Part shown: in pieces, positions 1-11,254 of the stretch
How the letters are laid out: every line of letters starts with the position of its first letter
How positions within the stretch are numbered: the first letter of the stretch is position 1
DNA from: Macquaria australasica
Lineage: Eukaryota; Chordata; Actinopteri; Centrarchiformes; Percichthyidae
Reading direction: 5' to 3'
Assembly: GCA_005408345.1 (NCBI GenBank)
Contig: SEMN01000895.1
Coordinates: forward strand, 97,070 to 161,069
DNA length: 64,000 nucleotides
The notes under the pieces: generated by a model
What the model saw: only the letters and a program-made list of their open reading frames with translations
Told to the model about the DNA's origin: nothing
Database searches by the model: none
Made by a program: the position numbers and the translations under genes

Positions 1-176
1 AAACAGGAAACTTAATTTGCATTTGAAGCTTTTTTCCCCCGTTCTTCCCTTTACTTTTGTTCTCTGCAAAACACTTTGTGAGCAGCCGGTTAGTTCAAAG
101 TGTTTTGTGCGTCCGGTTGATGAGATTGAACTGGACATAATTCTCACGCTTTCCCATCGTGTCCGTCGCCCTGCAG

Positions 177-300
177 GGTGGATGTGGTCATCTGTCTCAG
201 CACCACGGTGAGGAACGACACGCTGCAGGAGGCGAAGGAGCAGCGGGTTTCACTCAAGTGTCGTAAACAGCTGCGGGTGGAGGAGCTGGAGATGGTGCCT

Positions 301-343
<43 letters not shown>

Positions 344-3300
344 CTGATCCCCTGACTTTTCATAGTGCCAGGTCAACATTTCAATTCATTTCCAATTTTG
401 TGTTTATGACCAAACATATGCAAAACCAATGAGACTCCCATCAGCTGTACTTTGAATAGTGTAATTAGCAAATGTTAGCATACATTAGCTAACATGCTAA
501 ATTAAAAGTGAATATTGCAAAAAATTATACCTGTTAAACTTCAGCATGTTAGCATTGTCATTGTGAGCATTTGGCTCAAAGCACAGTGGGACCCTGCATA
601 TAAAAAACCCTGCAAATTATATATATTTCCTGATATTATATAAATATATCAATATAAGGACTCTGACTGACTCTGCACACCAGCTCTTGCTCAAAGGAAA
701 CTACAGACCAGCGTTTTGTGTTGGACCCAAGAGCAGTTTTCTGGACCCCAACCAAGTTCGATAAAAGTTTTTTCACTAAATCTAATTCACCACAGTCTCA
801 AAGTCAGACCAAGTGTGAAAACAAGCTTCTACTAGAGTGGAAACCTCTTATAGAGATCACGTCTAAACCTGGTCAAATTGATCACTACTATAAAGTTCAC
901 ACTATAAATGATGATTATTATAATTAATAATGATTTTCTTTTCTCATGCAGATTACCATCTAATTTTTATATTATGTGAATATAAAGTAATGAAACAGAC
1001 AGCTTCGCTATTTACTGAATTTTATTGACTGTTTCAAGATACAGTACAGCTGTTTCAAACACTTTTCAAATGACTGTACTGTACGAAAAGACCCCAAATG
1101 AACACTGTAAGCGACTTGATTACTATAAGCAAATTATTTAAACAGCATTTGGATAGGTTTCCACTTTCCTATTCCAACATTTGTAATTTAAAACGTAACA
1201 CTTAAAACCCTTTCTCCGCTCCTTCCCTCTCAGTCGGAGGATATTCGGTTGGAACCAGAGTTGTACGATCCCTGTAAGTCTGACATCAGTCGTCTGTGTC
1301 CCAACGTGGCCTTTGGTAACGCTCAGGTAACGACCATCAGTAGAGACAGCTGAAAAAATCTCAAACTTTAAAAATATCAGACGTTTTACACACATCTTTT
1401 TATCTCTTATTTTGTCCTCCTTTCTCCATCCTTGCCCCCCGCCCCCCCTCCTCAGATGATCGAGTGTCTGAAGGAGCAGAAGAAGCAGCTCAGTCAGCGC
1501 TGCCACCAGCGGATCTTCAGGCTGCAGGAGGTGGAGATGACCGACCCCGAGCTCGACTACCAGCTGATGAGGGTCTGCAAGCAGATGATCAAGGTGAGGA
1601 GGAGGAGGAGGAGGAGGAGGAGGAGGAGGAGGAGGAGTTTGTTCTAAAAGATAATTACGGTTTCATACAAATTAGGTCTTAATTTGCAGTTTTGACCATC
1701 AATCTTGTTCACTGAATCGCTGAGATCTGGGAACACGGAGGCATCGCTAAACGGAAACATGATCAGACAGATCGTTTGCCAAAATGTAAATTTATTACCT
1801 CTCACTTATTTTATACCTCTCATTCTATTTATTAACTCTCACAGTTTACAGGCCGACTTCCTGCTTCAACTTTACCAGTGTGAGGAAGAAGTACTCACTT
1901 TACTTAAGGAAAAGTACCAAAACAAGAATGTAAGAATACTCCATCACAAGTAAAAGTCCTGCAGTCAAAATCTTGAAAAATACAGAAGTATTATCAGCTA
2001 AATGTATCAAAAGTAAAAGTACTCATTCTACAGAAAAATGGCCCTTGACTGACTTATTAATATATATTATATAATAGATTGTTAATACTGATGCATCAAT
2101 GTTAGAGCAGCATTTTACTGTTGTAGCTGCTCGAGGTAGAGCTGGTTTTAAATATTTTAAATAGTTAGGTTGTTAAGTGAAGTGGTTCCCAAACTAGGGG
2201 TCGGGCCCCTCCAAAGGGTCACGAGATAAATCTGAGGGGTCGTGAGACGATTAACAGGAGACAAAAGAAGAAAAAACAAAGTTCTGATACAAAAAATCTG
2301 TATTGATTTTGGGGAATTTTCTCTGATCTTTACTTTTGTTGTAATATACTGGAAAACTTTACCTCCATTTGAAGTTTAGACAGGAAATCACTCTCTAACA
2401 ACTCAGCTCCAACCAGACAATTATTTTACTAAGGAATCACAAGCCAATAAGATTGGGAACCATTGGTTTAATCTTTAATAATGAATTGTGTTAAACTTAA
2501 ACTTATCAGATGTTATTTATGTAAAATATAAATCTGAAAAGTAACTAAAGCTGTCAAATAAATGCAGTGGAGTAAAAGTATAAAGTAGCAGAAAATAGAA
2601 ACGCTCAACTAAAGTACAAGTACCTCAAATTTGTACTTAAGTACAGTATTTGAGTGAATATACTTCATATAAAGTGGTTTATTTTGGTTAAACTGTTGGC
2701 CTTGTTATAGTGATGTCGCCGTGTTCCCAGACCTCAGCGGTTGTAATAAATCCAAATAAACTTGAAGCGGTTTGGTTTCTCTCTCCTGCAGCGGTTCTGT
2801 ACCGACGCGGATGCCAGGAACGTCCTTCAGTGTCTGAAACAGAACAAGAACAGCGAGCTGATGGACCCCAAGTGTAAACAGATGATCACCAAGAGGCAGA
2901 TCACACAGAACACAGGTCAGTAAAAGGTCTGGAGATTTAGCGAAACTGAACCCGACCTGACTCAACCTCACTGACTCCATCCTCCTCCTCCTCCTCCTCC
3001 TCCTCCTCCAGACTACAGGTTGAACCCGGTGTTGAGAAAAGCTTGTCGAGCCGACATCCCAAAGTTCTGCCAGCCCATCCTGAACAAGGCGAGCGAGGAC
3101 GGCGAGCTGGAGGGTCAGGTCGTCGCCTGCCTCAAACTCAAATACGCAGACCAGGTCAGTCCACAACTATGTCACAATCAGCTTCCTAAAACCTCTGATG
3201 GAGACTACAGCAAATATATAGATAGATTTAGACAAACAATAAAACTTCAGGAAAACTGGTAAATGGATTTTAAAAAAAGGGCATCAAACCAGCAATAAAT

Positions 3301-3660
3301 AAAATTTTAACACAAATGTGGGATAGTTAACCTCAAAGATCTACACTTCACTCAGATCTAACTATTGAATAATTTAAATGAAAAGAAATATTTCTTGTAG
3401 TCCTATAAAGTTGTGCTGGTTTTGAAAGTACAGGTACATTGTTTCTACTATTAAATATGTGCATATTTTAATGGCAAAAGAGAATGAATTCAGAAACACT
3501 GGTGGTGGTTTTATTAAATTGTGTGTTTTGTGGCTGGGGTTTGGTTCAGAGGTTGTCTCCGGACTGTGAAGACCAGATCAGAGTGATCCTCCAGGAGTCG
3601 GCGCTCGACTACAGACTGGACCCACAGCTGCAGATGCACTGCTCAGATGAGGTAGAGAGA

Positions 3661-3719
<59 letters not shown>

Positions 3720-6530
3720 ACTCACACACACACACACACACACTCACACTCATTATTTTCCTTAATTATTATTTTCCCTCTTCTCCTCCTCCTCTCCTGC
3801 AGATCTCCAGGTTGTGTGCGGAGGAGGCAGCAGCTCAGGAGCAGACCGGTCAGGTCGAAGAGTGTCTGAAAGTCAACTTGCTGAAAATCAAACAGGACGG
3901 CTGTAAAAAGGTAAATATTATTTACAGTTATTGATCCTTCCACTGCACTGATTTAGGATTATTTGGCCCAAAGTTATCGTTGGCTATGACTTTATCTTGA
4001 TATTAACTGAAAATCCTCAGACAGTATGTGGATGTGTGGGGATGAGTTGAGCTCCAGCTGAAGTCTTGGACTGAGCCACTGTTTTGTGAACCTCTCTAAA
4101 TCTCAAAGACTTTAGTGTTGATGCACAAATGTTCCAAAGATAGTTTCAGATCATCTTAGTACACGACAGACTGGCTCATTTATTTTCATCCATCCGTTTT
4201 CTGCTGCTTATACTGTGCCGGGTCGCGGTGGCAGCAGGCTACGGGTCTACTTGGTCTTCAACCCGTTGTCCATCAGGCATTTAGATGATTCAGCATGTGG
4301 TCTGAATGGACTCGGTGTTGGTGCAGAAACTCAGCTTTGTTTGCTCCGTCTTCCTCCTTTCTTTGTTGTTCCTCATGTTTGCAGGAAGTCCTGAACATGC
4401 TGAAGGAGAGTAAGGCGGACATCTTTGTGGACCCAGTCCTCCACACAGCCTGCGCTCTGGACCTCAAACACCACTGTGCAGCCATCACACCCGGCAGAGG
4501 ACGACGTGGGTGCTTTCACACAATATATTTATATTTGTACAGAACTTTGATAGAAGCCTTTATCTTCTTGAGATGCTCCTCTGTGTGTTTGAGTGTCTTA
4601 ATGTGTTGCTCCCTCTCACCATGCAGAGATGTCGTGTCTGATGGAGGCGTTACAGGACAAGAGAGTCCGTCTGCAGCCTGAGTGTAAGAAACGACTTCAA
4701 GACCGCATCGACATGTGGAGCTACGCTGCAAAGGTAAACACCGGGAGGAGGCACTTCACCTCGTCACGGCTCCTGCAGAGTCTTAATAAGACTTTAAATG
4801 TTTAATTTTATGTTTTTTATTTTTATTCTTTAAGGTTAATAAAAAAAGGGAGGTGCCAAATGTCATCTGAGGTAGATTTGAACCAACACATATGTGTATA
4901 TCTACTATTTCGTTGTTTAGTCTTTATGCCTCATTTTATTTTGCATCTTTAATTTATTTGTATATGAGCTCATTAGCTTACAGGAATATTTTGACATTTT
5001 GGGAAATTCACGTATTCGCTTTCTTGCTAAGAGTTCGATAAGATTGACTCCTCATCATATCTATGAAAGTAGTTAGTAGTAGTTAGAGCCAGGAGGCGAT
5101 TAGCTTAGGTTAGCATTAGCACTGGAAACGGGGGGGAAAAGCTATCCCGGCTTTCTCCAAAGCTCAAAAATACGTTTACCAACACCTCTAAAACTCACAT
5201 ATTGACATTTAATTGTATCTGTTTTGTTTGAACAGAAATGTCAAAATGACAGGTTGTGATTTTATGGGGAGTTTATGGTGCTGGAACTACTAAGAAAGAC
5301 GAAAAATAGTTCCAGCACGAATTTCTCCCTAAAACCACAACTTGTTGTTTGGTCTTAGGCACAGCCGTGCTTTCAGCTAAATGCTAATGTCAATATGCTA
5401 ACATGCTAATGTTTACCATCTTAGTTTAGAGTGTTAGCATGCTAACATTTGTAAATTAGCGCAGTACAGCTGAGGCTGATGGGAATGTCTTTAGGTTTGC
5501 AGGTATTTGATCATAAACCAAAGTGTTGGACGAAGCAAAATTTGGACCTGATGGTGGCGCTAGAGGAAAAATCAGATCAACAAAGTTATTACAGTTCATC
5601 CTCTGGGGAACATGAATATCTGTACAAAGTTTAATGGCAATCATCCAATAGTTGGTGAGACATTTCACTAAAAAGAAATGTCAACCTCATGGTGGCGCTA
5701 AGTCAGAAGGATTCGTCCTAATTCATCCAGTACTTGTTTAAGTCTGGACCACAGTGGTGGACTGACCGAACGACCAACTATTACTGGATCCACGCCGCTT
5801 GAGTGACTAAAAAATACAAATTTGGATGAATGCTTCTTTGACCACTGGATCTCATGGTCACCCCAATTCAAACCGGAGCCCCCTTTTTATTATTTAAACT
5901 AGAAACCAGAAAAGAAGATTAAAAAAACAAAACGGTGAGCTTTACAGTCTAGTTATTAGCGTCATTAATAATCCTATATAGATATTAAAGAGTGGGGCAA
6001 AAATAAATGACAGTAAAGCAGTGGGAAGGATTTGAACAATTCATCCTCTGGGGACCATGAATGTTTGGACCAAGCTTCATATCAATCCATCCAATACTTG
6101 GTGAGACATTTCACTTAAAACCCCAATGACAGCTTTCTGGTAGCACCAGAGGAAAAGTCATCAGGAAACCTCGTCTAGGATCCGTGAATGTCTGAACAAA
6201 CGTTCCTGGTAATCCATCCAGTGGTTGTCAGGATATTTCAGTCTGGATCGAAGTGTTGACCAGCAGACAAACAAACATCTCCATCCCAAGAGACACACCG
6301 CGAGCATGGCTAAACAGCTGTATGACTTTGCTACCACAGTAACCTCTCCCTCTGTCCTGCAGGTGGCGCCAGCAGAGGGCTTCTCAGACCTGGCTGTGCA
6401 GGTGATGACGTCGCCCTCCAAGAACTACATCCTGTTAATGATCGCACTGAGCGTGTGCATCCTCTTCCTGGTGGGGCTGCTGTGCGGTCGGATCACCAAG
6501 CGAGTCACGCGAGAACTGAAGGACCGGTAG
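177..6530 (+). CDS. glg1: Golgi apparatus protein 1 (GLG1 / ESL-1 / MG-160), C-terminal 406 residues, 5' partial
   Basis: Ten coding exons join in one frame: 177-294, 1234-1326, 1456-1593, 2792-2915, 3012-3154, 3550-3651, 3803-3910, 4385-4505, 4627-4733 and 6363-6530 (TAG stop). All have AG acceptors and GT donors with compatible phases, and the first exon enters in mid-codon. The 406 residues carry the C-terminal part of the tandem cysteine-rich GLG1 repeats, with landmarks such as SLKCRKQLRVEELEM, CKQMITKRQITQNT and CLMEALQDKRVRLQPEC. A single membrane helix follows (about residues 372-391 of the fragment), then a short basic tail ending RVTRELKDR. In vertebrates GLG1 is a type I Golgi membrane sialoglycoprotein that binds FGFs and acts as an E-selectin ligand. 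Conservation with the mammalian C terminus is near-complete. The upstream exons (signal peptide and earlier repeats) lie outside the window. I see no frameshift. Confidence 0.97.
302..342. repeat. (CA)n microsatellite next to a glg1 splice donor
   Basis: About 20 CA units begin eight bases after the donor of the exon ending at 294. On the glg1 transcript this is a CA-rich intronic tract directly downstream of the 5' splice site. Confidence 0.95.
420..600. repeat. Fragment of the 'GCTAACATGCTAA' interspersed repeat (family B)
   Basis: The stretch is rich in TTAGCA/GCTAA words, with GAGACTCCCATCAGCTGTAC at one end. It matches, in opposite orientation, the start of the longer copies at 5375-6315, 36690-37020 and 39960-40285. 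It lies in the intron after the first glg1 exon shown. The remainder of that intron (600-1233) shows nothing I can classify. Confidence 0.6.
1596..1637. repeat. (GAG)n trinucleotide repeat fused to a glg1 splice donor
   Basis: About 14 GAG/GGA units start at intron position +3 of the donor after 1593 (exon...AAG, then gtgagg). The donor itself forms the first unit of the tract. Confidence 0.95.
1876..2672. mobile_element. hAT-like non-autonomous element of the 'AGTAC' family, interrupted by another element
   Basis: The left end CAGTGTGAGGAAGAAGTAC and the right part (AAAGTACAAGTACCTCAAA, TGTACTTAAGTACAG) match the ends and interior of the complete copy at 10425-10765. The middle is split by a different element at about 2181-2466. 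The right terminus is eroded, so the end is approximate. Confidence 0.7.
2181..2466. mobile_element. Small inverted-repeat element nested inside the 1876-2672 element
   Basis: It starts AGTGGTTCCCAA and ends TTGGGAACCATTGG, which are inverted copies of each other. The left part (AGGGGTCGGGCCCCTCC, GAGGGGTCGTGAGA) is shared with the copy at 33255-33325. It has no coding capacity, so it is a MITE-type element of about 285 bp. Confidence 0.7.
2979..3010. repeat. (TCC)n tract forming the polypyrimidine tract of a glg1 acceptor
   Basis: Ten TCC units run directly into the CAG acceptor of the exon starting at 3012. The trinucleotide repeat therefore is the pyrimidine tract of this 3' splice site. 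Confidence 0.95.
3662..3750. repeat. (CA)n microsatellite in a short glg1 intron
   Basis: About 40 CA units, with a few CTCA interruptions, begin about 11 bases after the donor at 3651. They fill most of the 151-bp intron before the exon at 3803. Confidence 0.95.
4165..4275. repeat. Fragment of a common fish interspersed repeat
   Basis: The words CATCCATCCGTTTTCTGCTG, then GGGTCGCGGTGGCAGCAGGC, are characteristic of a dispersed fish element I recognise from memory. It lies about 110 bases upstream of the acceptor at 4385. The class is not determined. Confidence 0.5.
4978..5365. mobile_element. Palindromic TTAA-type element (family A), copy 1
   Basis: It begins with AGGAATATTTTGACATTTTGG and contains the family words GGAAATTCACGTATTCGC, TTAGCTTAGGTTAGCATTAG and CAACACCTCTAAA. 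It is the left arm and middle of the element also seen at 7800, 12630, 21890, 38880, 42350 and 55480. It lies in the last glg1 intron. Confidence 0.7.
5375..6315. repeat. Long interspersed repeat (family B) filling the end of the last glg1 intron
   Basis: It opens with GCTAATGTCAATATGCTAAC, continues with CAGCTGAGGCTGATGGGAAT and GGTGGCGCTAGAGGAAAA, and contains internal tandem-like modules of the phrase 'CAATCCATCCA-TAGTTG-GAGA-TTTCA'. It ends AGCATGGCTAAACAGCTG, about 45 bases before the last exon's acceptor. Copies occur at 36690 and 39960. No protein is encoded. Confidence 0.65.
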
Positions 6531-7806
6531 AGGACGAGCGCTCGGACAAAGACTGAATCCTCGCACCCTCCTCCTCCTCTTCTCCCTCCTCCTCCTCTGC
6601 CTCTGCCTCTCTCAGATGCCAGGTCTGTAACCAGCCAACCTGCACAGTGCCAACGCCAGTTCTCACATCTGGAACTCTCTCTCTGTTTATTGGCTGCTGC
6701 TGAATATTTGCATCAAATGCAACCCCCCCACCCCCACGAAAACATTTCACCTCCATTTGGGCATCTCCAAACTTCGAGAGAGCACTGACTGTCTGATTGG
6801 AGCATTTTTCCTTGATCGTATTTTTCTCCCAACAAATCTGCTTTTGCCGAGGATGTTGTTCGGGGTCTTTTCAGTTTCTAAATAAGCGCTGTTCATGATG
6901 TGACTGAGGGCTGCTGCTTCGGAGGTTAGGATTGCTTTACGCGCGTTGAGTCCTGATGCTTTTTTGTGATATTTAATGGAGACTGGAGCATGTAGAGCAA
7001 CAGGAAATTGTTTTCTTTCTAAGTGACTGCGGCTGCCTGAATCGCACACGGAGCAACTTGAAATCTTGGGGGCAAACTTTGGGGTTGAATTCTGTGACGT
7101 TCCTGTTGCTTTCAAACGTTTTCCCGTCAGTTCATGAAGTCCCGTCCTCTTCACTCCTGTACAGGATCTCGTCCAGTTCGCCAGGTACGGCTCTCGACAT
7201 TTGGACCAGATCAGCCACCTCAACTTTTTGGATTGTAAAGATTCTTCTGGATATTTTGACCATTTCCTCTTTAGTCCCCAATCCCCGTTCTCTGTTGCCT
7301 TTAATGAACCAACACAGTCTGTCACTCAACACACAGAGGCTTCGTTTTCTGCATTTTCTAACTGAACAACCTGCCAGTGCGCAAACATGAGCAGTTTTCT
7401 TTGTTTTGTGAGGGAGGAAGTGATTGTTAAAATGGATTCAAACAGGAGACTTGTGTAAAAACAGCTGGTTTTCTCAGCATTTTTTCAAATGTCTGATAAT
7501 TTATGTATCGGCGACATGCTAGATGTCAGACCACACTGTTAAACCTGCACTGAGCTGCTAACCCATCGACATGCTTTCCCTCAGGCCTTGTTTTCTCTGC
7601 AGGCCTTTCAGCCCACTTCTAAATGTTCGGCCCTGATCTAATTATTTGATGTTTGTTTCCACCAACTTCTAAAAGTCATATCCTGCATTTACACTCAAAA
7701 CAACCCACATGTAAACTTCGGACACCGTCTGAAATGGGCACATATACAAGTCAGAGGTAATCATTTCACAAAGGCTCGAAAGATAATAGCTTTATCTCTT
7801 TAAATT

Positions 7807-8195
7807 AGCCTAGCTTAGCATAAAGACTGGAGGCAGGGGGAAACAGCTAGCCTGGCTCTGTCCAAAGTTAATTAATACACCCACTAACACCTCTAAAGCT
7901 TACAAATGAACACACCATCTCATTTGTTTGAGCCGTACATAAACAAAAATGTAAAAACAACAACTTGTGGTTTCACGGGGAGTTACGTACTGGAGCTATT
8001 TGTTTTGCTGCCGGGTGCAGTGACTTCCTGCAGTTTTAACATTTCTGTTTCTGTACAGATTAAACAAACGAGATATAACGCGTTAATCAGTCATCTTTAG
8101 AGGTGTTGGTAGGTGTATTTCTAACTTTGGACAGAGCCAGGCTAGCTGTTTCCCTCTGCTTTCAGTCTTTATGCTAAGCTAAGCTAAGCGCCTCC
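7807..8195. repeat. Inverted repeat (family A core) inside the glg1 3' UTR
   Basis: The left arm (about 7807-7955) has AGCTTAGCATAAAGACTGGA, then AAACAGCTAGCCTGGCTCTG. The right arm (about 8035-8195) is its reverse complement, with CAGAGCCAGGCTAGCTGTTT and AGTCTTTATGCTAAGCTAAG. The arms are about 150 bases each and separated by about 80 bases, so the transcript can fold into a long hairpin. Confidence 0.85.
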
Positions 8196-9216
8196 TGGCC
8201 TCCCCACTGTACGCCACCTGTCCAGCACCAAACGGCTTGTTCTGCTGTCCCCAAGTGGCCAAAAAAACTCAATTAAAGCAGCTTTAAGTGGTCTTGACTG
8301 CAGTGGGTGATCTGTGTGTTTAGATCAAAGTTGCACATGACTGATTATCTGATTCAGATCATTCTGATTTATTTCCACATATATTGCCTGAAGCTTGAGC
8401 TGACTAATATCTATGAACATGTTCACTTCCATAATACATATATACAGTTCGTGATGCATATGAGCAAAATATCTGTACCAGACGATGTTAAACTAACTTT
8501 TAGTGTCCCGTCATCTAAATGCTGTTTGAGGCTTTTCCTTACAAACAACTGCTGATGATTTTCAGCATCAGATAGTTCTATGAAAGAAAAAGGAAAGTTA
8601 GAAATGATGTTTGGCTTCGTGCGGACATTACAACAAAATCCTGTCATTTAATTTTGGAAACCCAAGTGGAAATAATCACTCAGTATTTTACAGCCATGAA
8701 CATATTGTTTTTCAGGCAAATGACTTGTAACTTTATTTGTAACTAAAGAGATGCAAACATTATTTTGCATTTCAAAATTCTTTTCTGATTGATGAACTTT
8801 TTATTTTGCACTTTAACCTGATGTACGTTCGATCGCTGACATTAGCTGATTGAACAATGAGCCTCAGTTCATTTGTAAAAAGATTTCTAAAAAAACAACA
8901 ACAAAGTAACCACACCTTTCTTTTTTAGCAAATGTTTTGCGGCTTTTGGTTGTATGTTAATATTTGTGAATGATTTCAAAACCAGAAAAAGTCACCACAC
9001 AGATGAAGAGTGTGTGCAGCATATACACGATATTTCTGCTCATTTACAAAAGTTAACGAAGCTGATGTCGCAAATCATTTGTAAACACATTCTTGAAGGA
9101 TTTGGAGTGTGGAAAAAAGAAACGTCCTCTACCTGAAAGCCGAGCCGAGGCCAACGGCTCGCTGCTTTGAGCTTTTCTAAATGATCTTTGTGTTCCTGTA
9201 TGTGTCTGCGTCGGGA

Positions 9217-9222
9217 AATAAA
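9217..9222 (+). terminator. Upstream polyadenylation signal of glg1
   Basis: This is the first AATAAA downstream of the glg1 stop codon on the plus strand. A second one follows 165 bases later, so alternative 3' ends are possible. Confidence 0.5.
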
Positions 9223-9381
9223 CACAGCTATCATAACCAGTTTTTGTACGCAAGTCTCTCTGTGTACAAACTTTATTGGTGTGCAGTTTTTTCTTTTTAC
9301 ATTATGCCATGTAATATGAAGACGTAACGGATTTATCATTGTGAGATTTGATTTTGCTGTACAGATACAATTTGTCAATTT

Positions 9382-9387
9382 AATAAA
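9382..9387 (+). terminator. Distal polyadenylation signal of glg1
   Basis: AATAAA followed within about 20 bases by a T-rich segment (TTTTCATATCTTTGG). It is the better candidate for the main cleavage site, near 9405. Confidence 0.6.
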
Positions 9388-9405
9388 ACTGTCTGCAGAT
9401 TTTCA

Positions 9406-10090
9406 TATCTTTGGCTTAACCTGAGTCTCTTTAAATATTCATGTCCTGGGCCTATACTTTTACTTTGCTCAGGAAGGTTCCTAACTGAGTGAAATGACCC
9501 TGAAGTATCTGAGTGGCAGCCATGATAAGAGCTGCTTGAATTCTCTAAATGCTAAGGAAAGGCGCTCCAATGCTTCCTTCCTTATCTCCTTCAGCATAGG
9601 GTACACTGGACCATCCTTTACCAAAGAAAAGGAGATAATGCCGTCCCACAGTTCCTTGCAGCAGCAACATTTAAAGCGACCACAGCAGACCCACATCAAT
9701 AACATCCTCCGTCGCATAATTACGTAGCATGTTAGTGTAAGTGCAGAGGGATTCTGTCTTTTCCTAAGTCCTTGTGAATTCTCCTTCACATCTTTCCTCG
9801 ACCTCATGTCGTTTTTCATCGAGGTTTAGAAGACACAGTTTGACATAGCAGCCTTAGTTTGATCAAATCTGTCGGCTAATAAGAACTTTCAGAGGGTCTG
9901 AAAATAACACGAATAGCATTATTATTATTATTTGAGCTCAGGTTTAAATGAAGAGGCGGGGAAACAGCTGAAAACAGACCAAAGACAAACAGATATAACG
10001 CGAGATAACTCACCACTTTATCTCTTATTGTCTGTACAGACTTTGGAAGTACAATCCAAGGCAAACCAGCACAGCACTAACTTGTATCTT
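9406..10090. other. Intergenic spacer downstream of glg1, unclassified
   Basis: There is an open frame of 112 codons on the minus strand (9481-9819), but it has no recognisable domain. Its base composition resembles decayed fish repeat sequence. I call no gene here. Confidence 0.4.
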
Positions 10091-10094
10091 AGAG

Positions 10095-10240
10095 GTTTTT
10101 TTTTAGCGTTTATTTAACCGGGAAGTTCTCTTGAGATCTATATTTTTTTTCAAAAGTCCTGAACACAATGGTGGCACAATCATGTCGCACAGACTGACAA
10201 ACACAAAAAGACGAAGATGAAAAAAATAAGAGGAAGGGGA
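10095..10240. repeat. Probable interspersed repeat end (TTTATTTAACCGGGAAG)
   Basis: The stretch from TTTATTTAACCGGGAAGTTC to GGTGGCACAATCATGTCGC resembles the tail of a dispersed fish retroelement. I see only one copy in the window, so the class is uncertain. Confidence 0.35.
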
Positions 10241-10424
10241 AAAATTGTGCAAGATAATTGAAGAAACAAGGAACTGAACCAGGTGTTTAAATGTATTAAA
10301 AACACAACATTACTACCAATCAATCCTTAAAATGTCCATAACTTTGCTCTAAAATAACTTAAGATGACATCTGTCTGTACTGTCGGAGTTGATCAGTGTT
10401 TTTGTAAACGCTTTATCAGACAGG

Positions 10425-10765
10425 CAGTAGTGGAAAGTACATTTACTCTCTACATAAGTACAATTTTGAGGAACTTGTACTTTACTTAAGTATTTCCGTT
10501 TTATGTTGCTTTTTACTCCACTACATTTATTTGACAGCTTTAATTACAAGTTACTTTTCAGATTCAGATTAATAATACAATGACAAATATTATGGACCAT
10601 TCTCCATAATGAATACTTTTACTTTTGGTATTTTAAGTACAATTTGATGCTAATATTTTTGTACTTTTACTTAAGTAAAATTTTGAATGTGGGACTTTCA
10701 CTTGTAACAGAGTACTGATTGCTACTTTTACTTCAGTAAAGATCTGAGTACTTCTTCCACAGCTG
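10425..10765. mobile_element. Complete hAT-like non-autonomous element with target duplication
   Basis: The termini are CAGTAGTGGAAAGTAC and, inverted, CAGCTGTGGAAGAAGTAC. The element is 341 bp, has no open frame of note, and is flanked on both sides by the same nine bases TCAGACAGG (10416-10424 and 10766-10774). hAT elements make 8-bp duplications; the ninth base may be chance. Related copies lie at 1876-2672, 52640-52775, 57095-57200, 61380-61530 and 63650-63870. Confidence 0.85.
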
Positions 10766-11254
10766 TCAGACAGGTGATGAATCAAACAACTGCTTTTTCT
10801 CCCACCAGATGGCGCTACTGTCATTTAAACTAAGCTGATCTCAGACTTTCTGGACCGCCTCCTCACACCATATCACAGAAACACTGCCTGCTGACACACC
10901 TGAGCACAACACACATCACTCCAACAGGTAACAGTGTGTAACCTGATGAAGGTCACAGGAAATAATAATATTGATCTCTTTGTGTTCTTTGTGTCTCTGG
11001 GTTCTGTTTCCTTTTGATGGGGATTTTATCATCATTCTGTTCCCATTTCAATTTGTTCTTTCAACACAGAAACGCAGGACTCTTCCGGTTAATGTAATCT
11101 TATAGGTTTGTGTTTTGAGATTGAGAACAAAATGTGGCGCCATAGTTGCTGAAATCATCCAGAAATTGGTCCAGAAGCTAAAAGTGAACCGACTTAAGCT
11201 GCAGATTGAGTTTTTAGTTTTCTCAACAATGTCATATTTTGCCGTTAGTGTTGC

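Larger units (their letters stand above)
6531..9405 (+). other. glg1: glg1 3' untranslated region
   Basis: No AATAAA was found between the stop codon at 6528-6530 and 9217, so the last exon probably carries a 3' UTR of 2.7-2.9 kb. It begins with a CT-rich stretch (about 6560-6620) and contains the inverted repeat at 7807-8195. The open frames here (for example 6747-7325 minus) show no family features and are not called. The exact end is inferred from the two AATAAA hexamers. Confidence 0.7.

Noticed and set aside
6747..7325. 192-codon minus-strand frame opposite the glg1 3' UTR
   Set aside because: No conserved motif; lies in untranslated sequence and overlaps other chance frames on both strands.
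9481..9819. 112-codon minus-strand frame with a Cys cluster just past glg1
   Set aside because: Composition and position suggest decayed repeat; no domain was recognised and no splice partner found.
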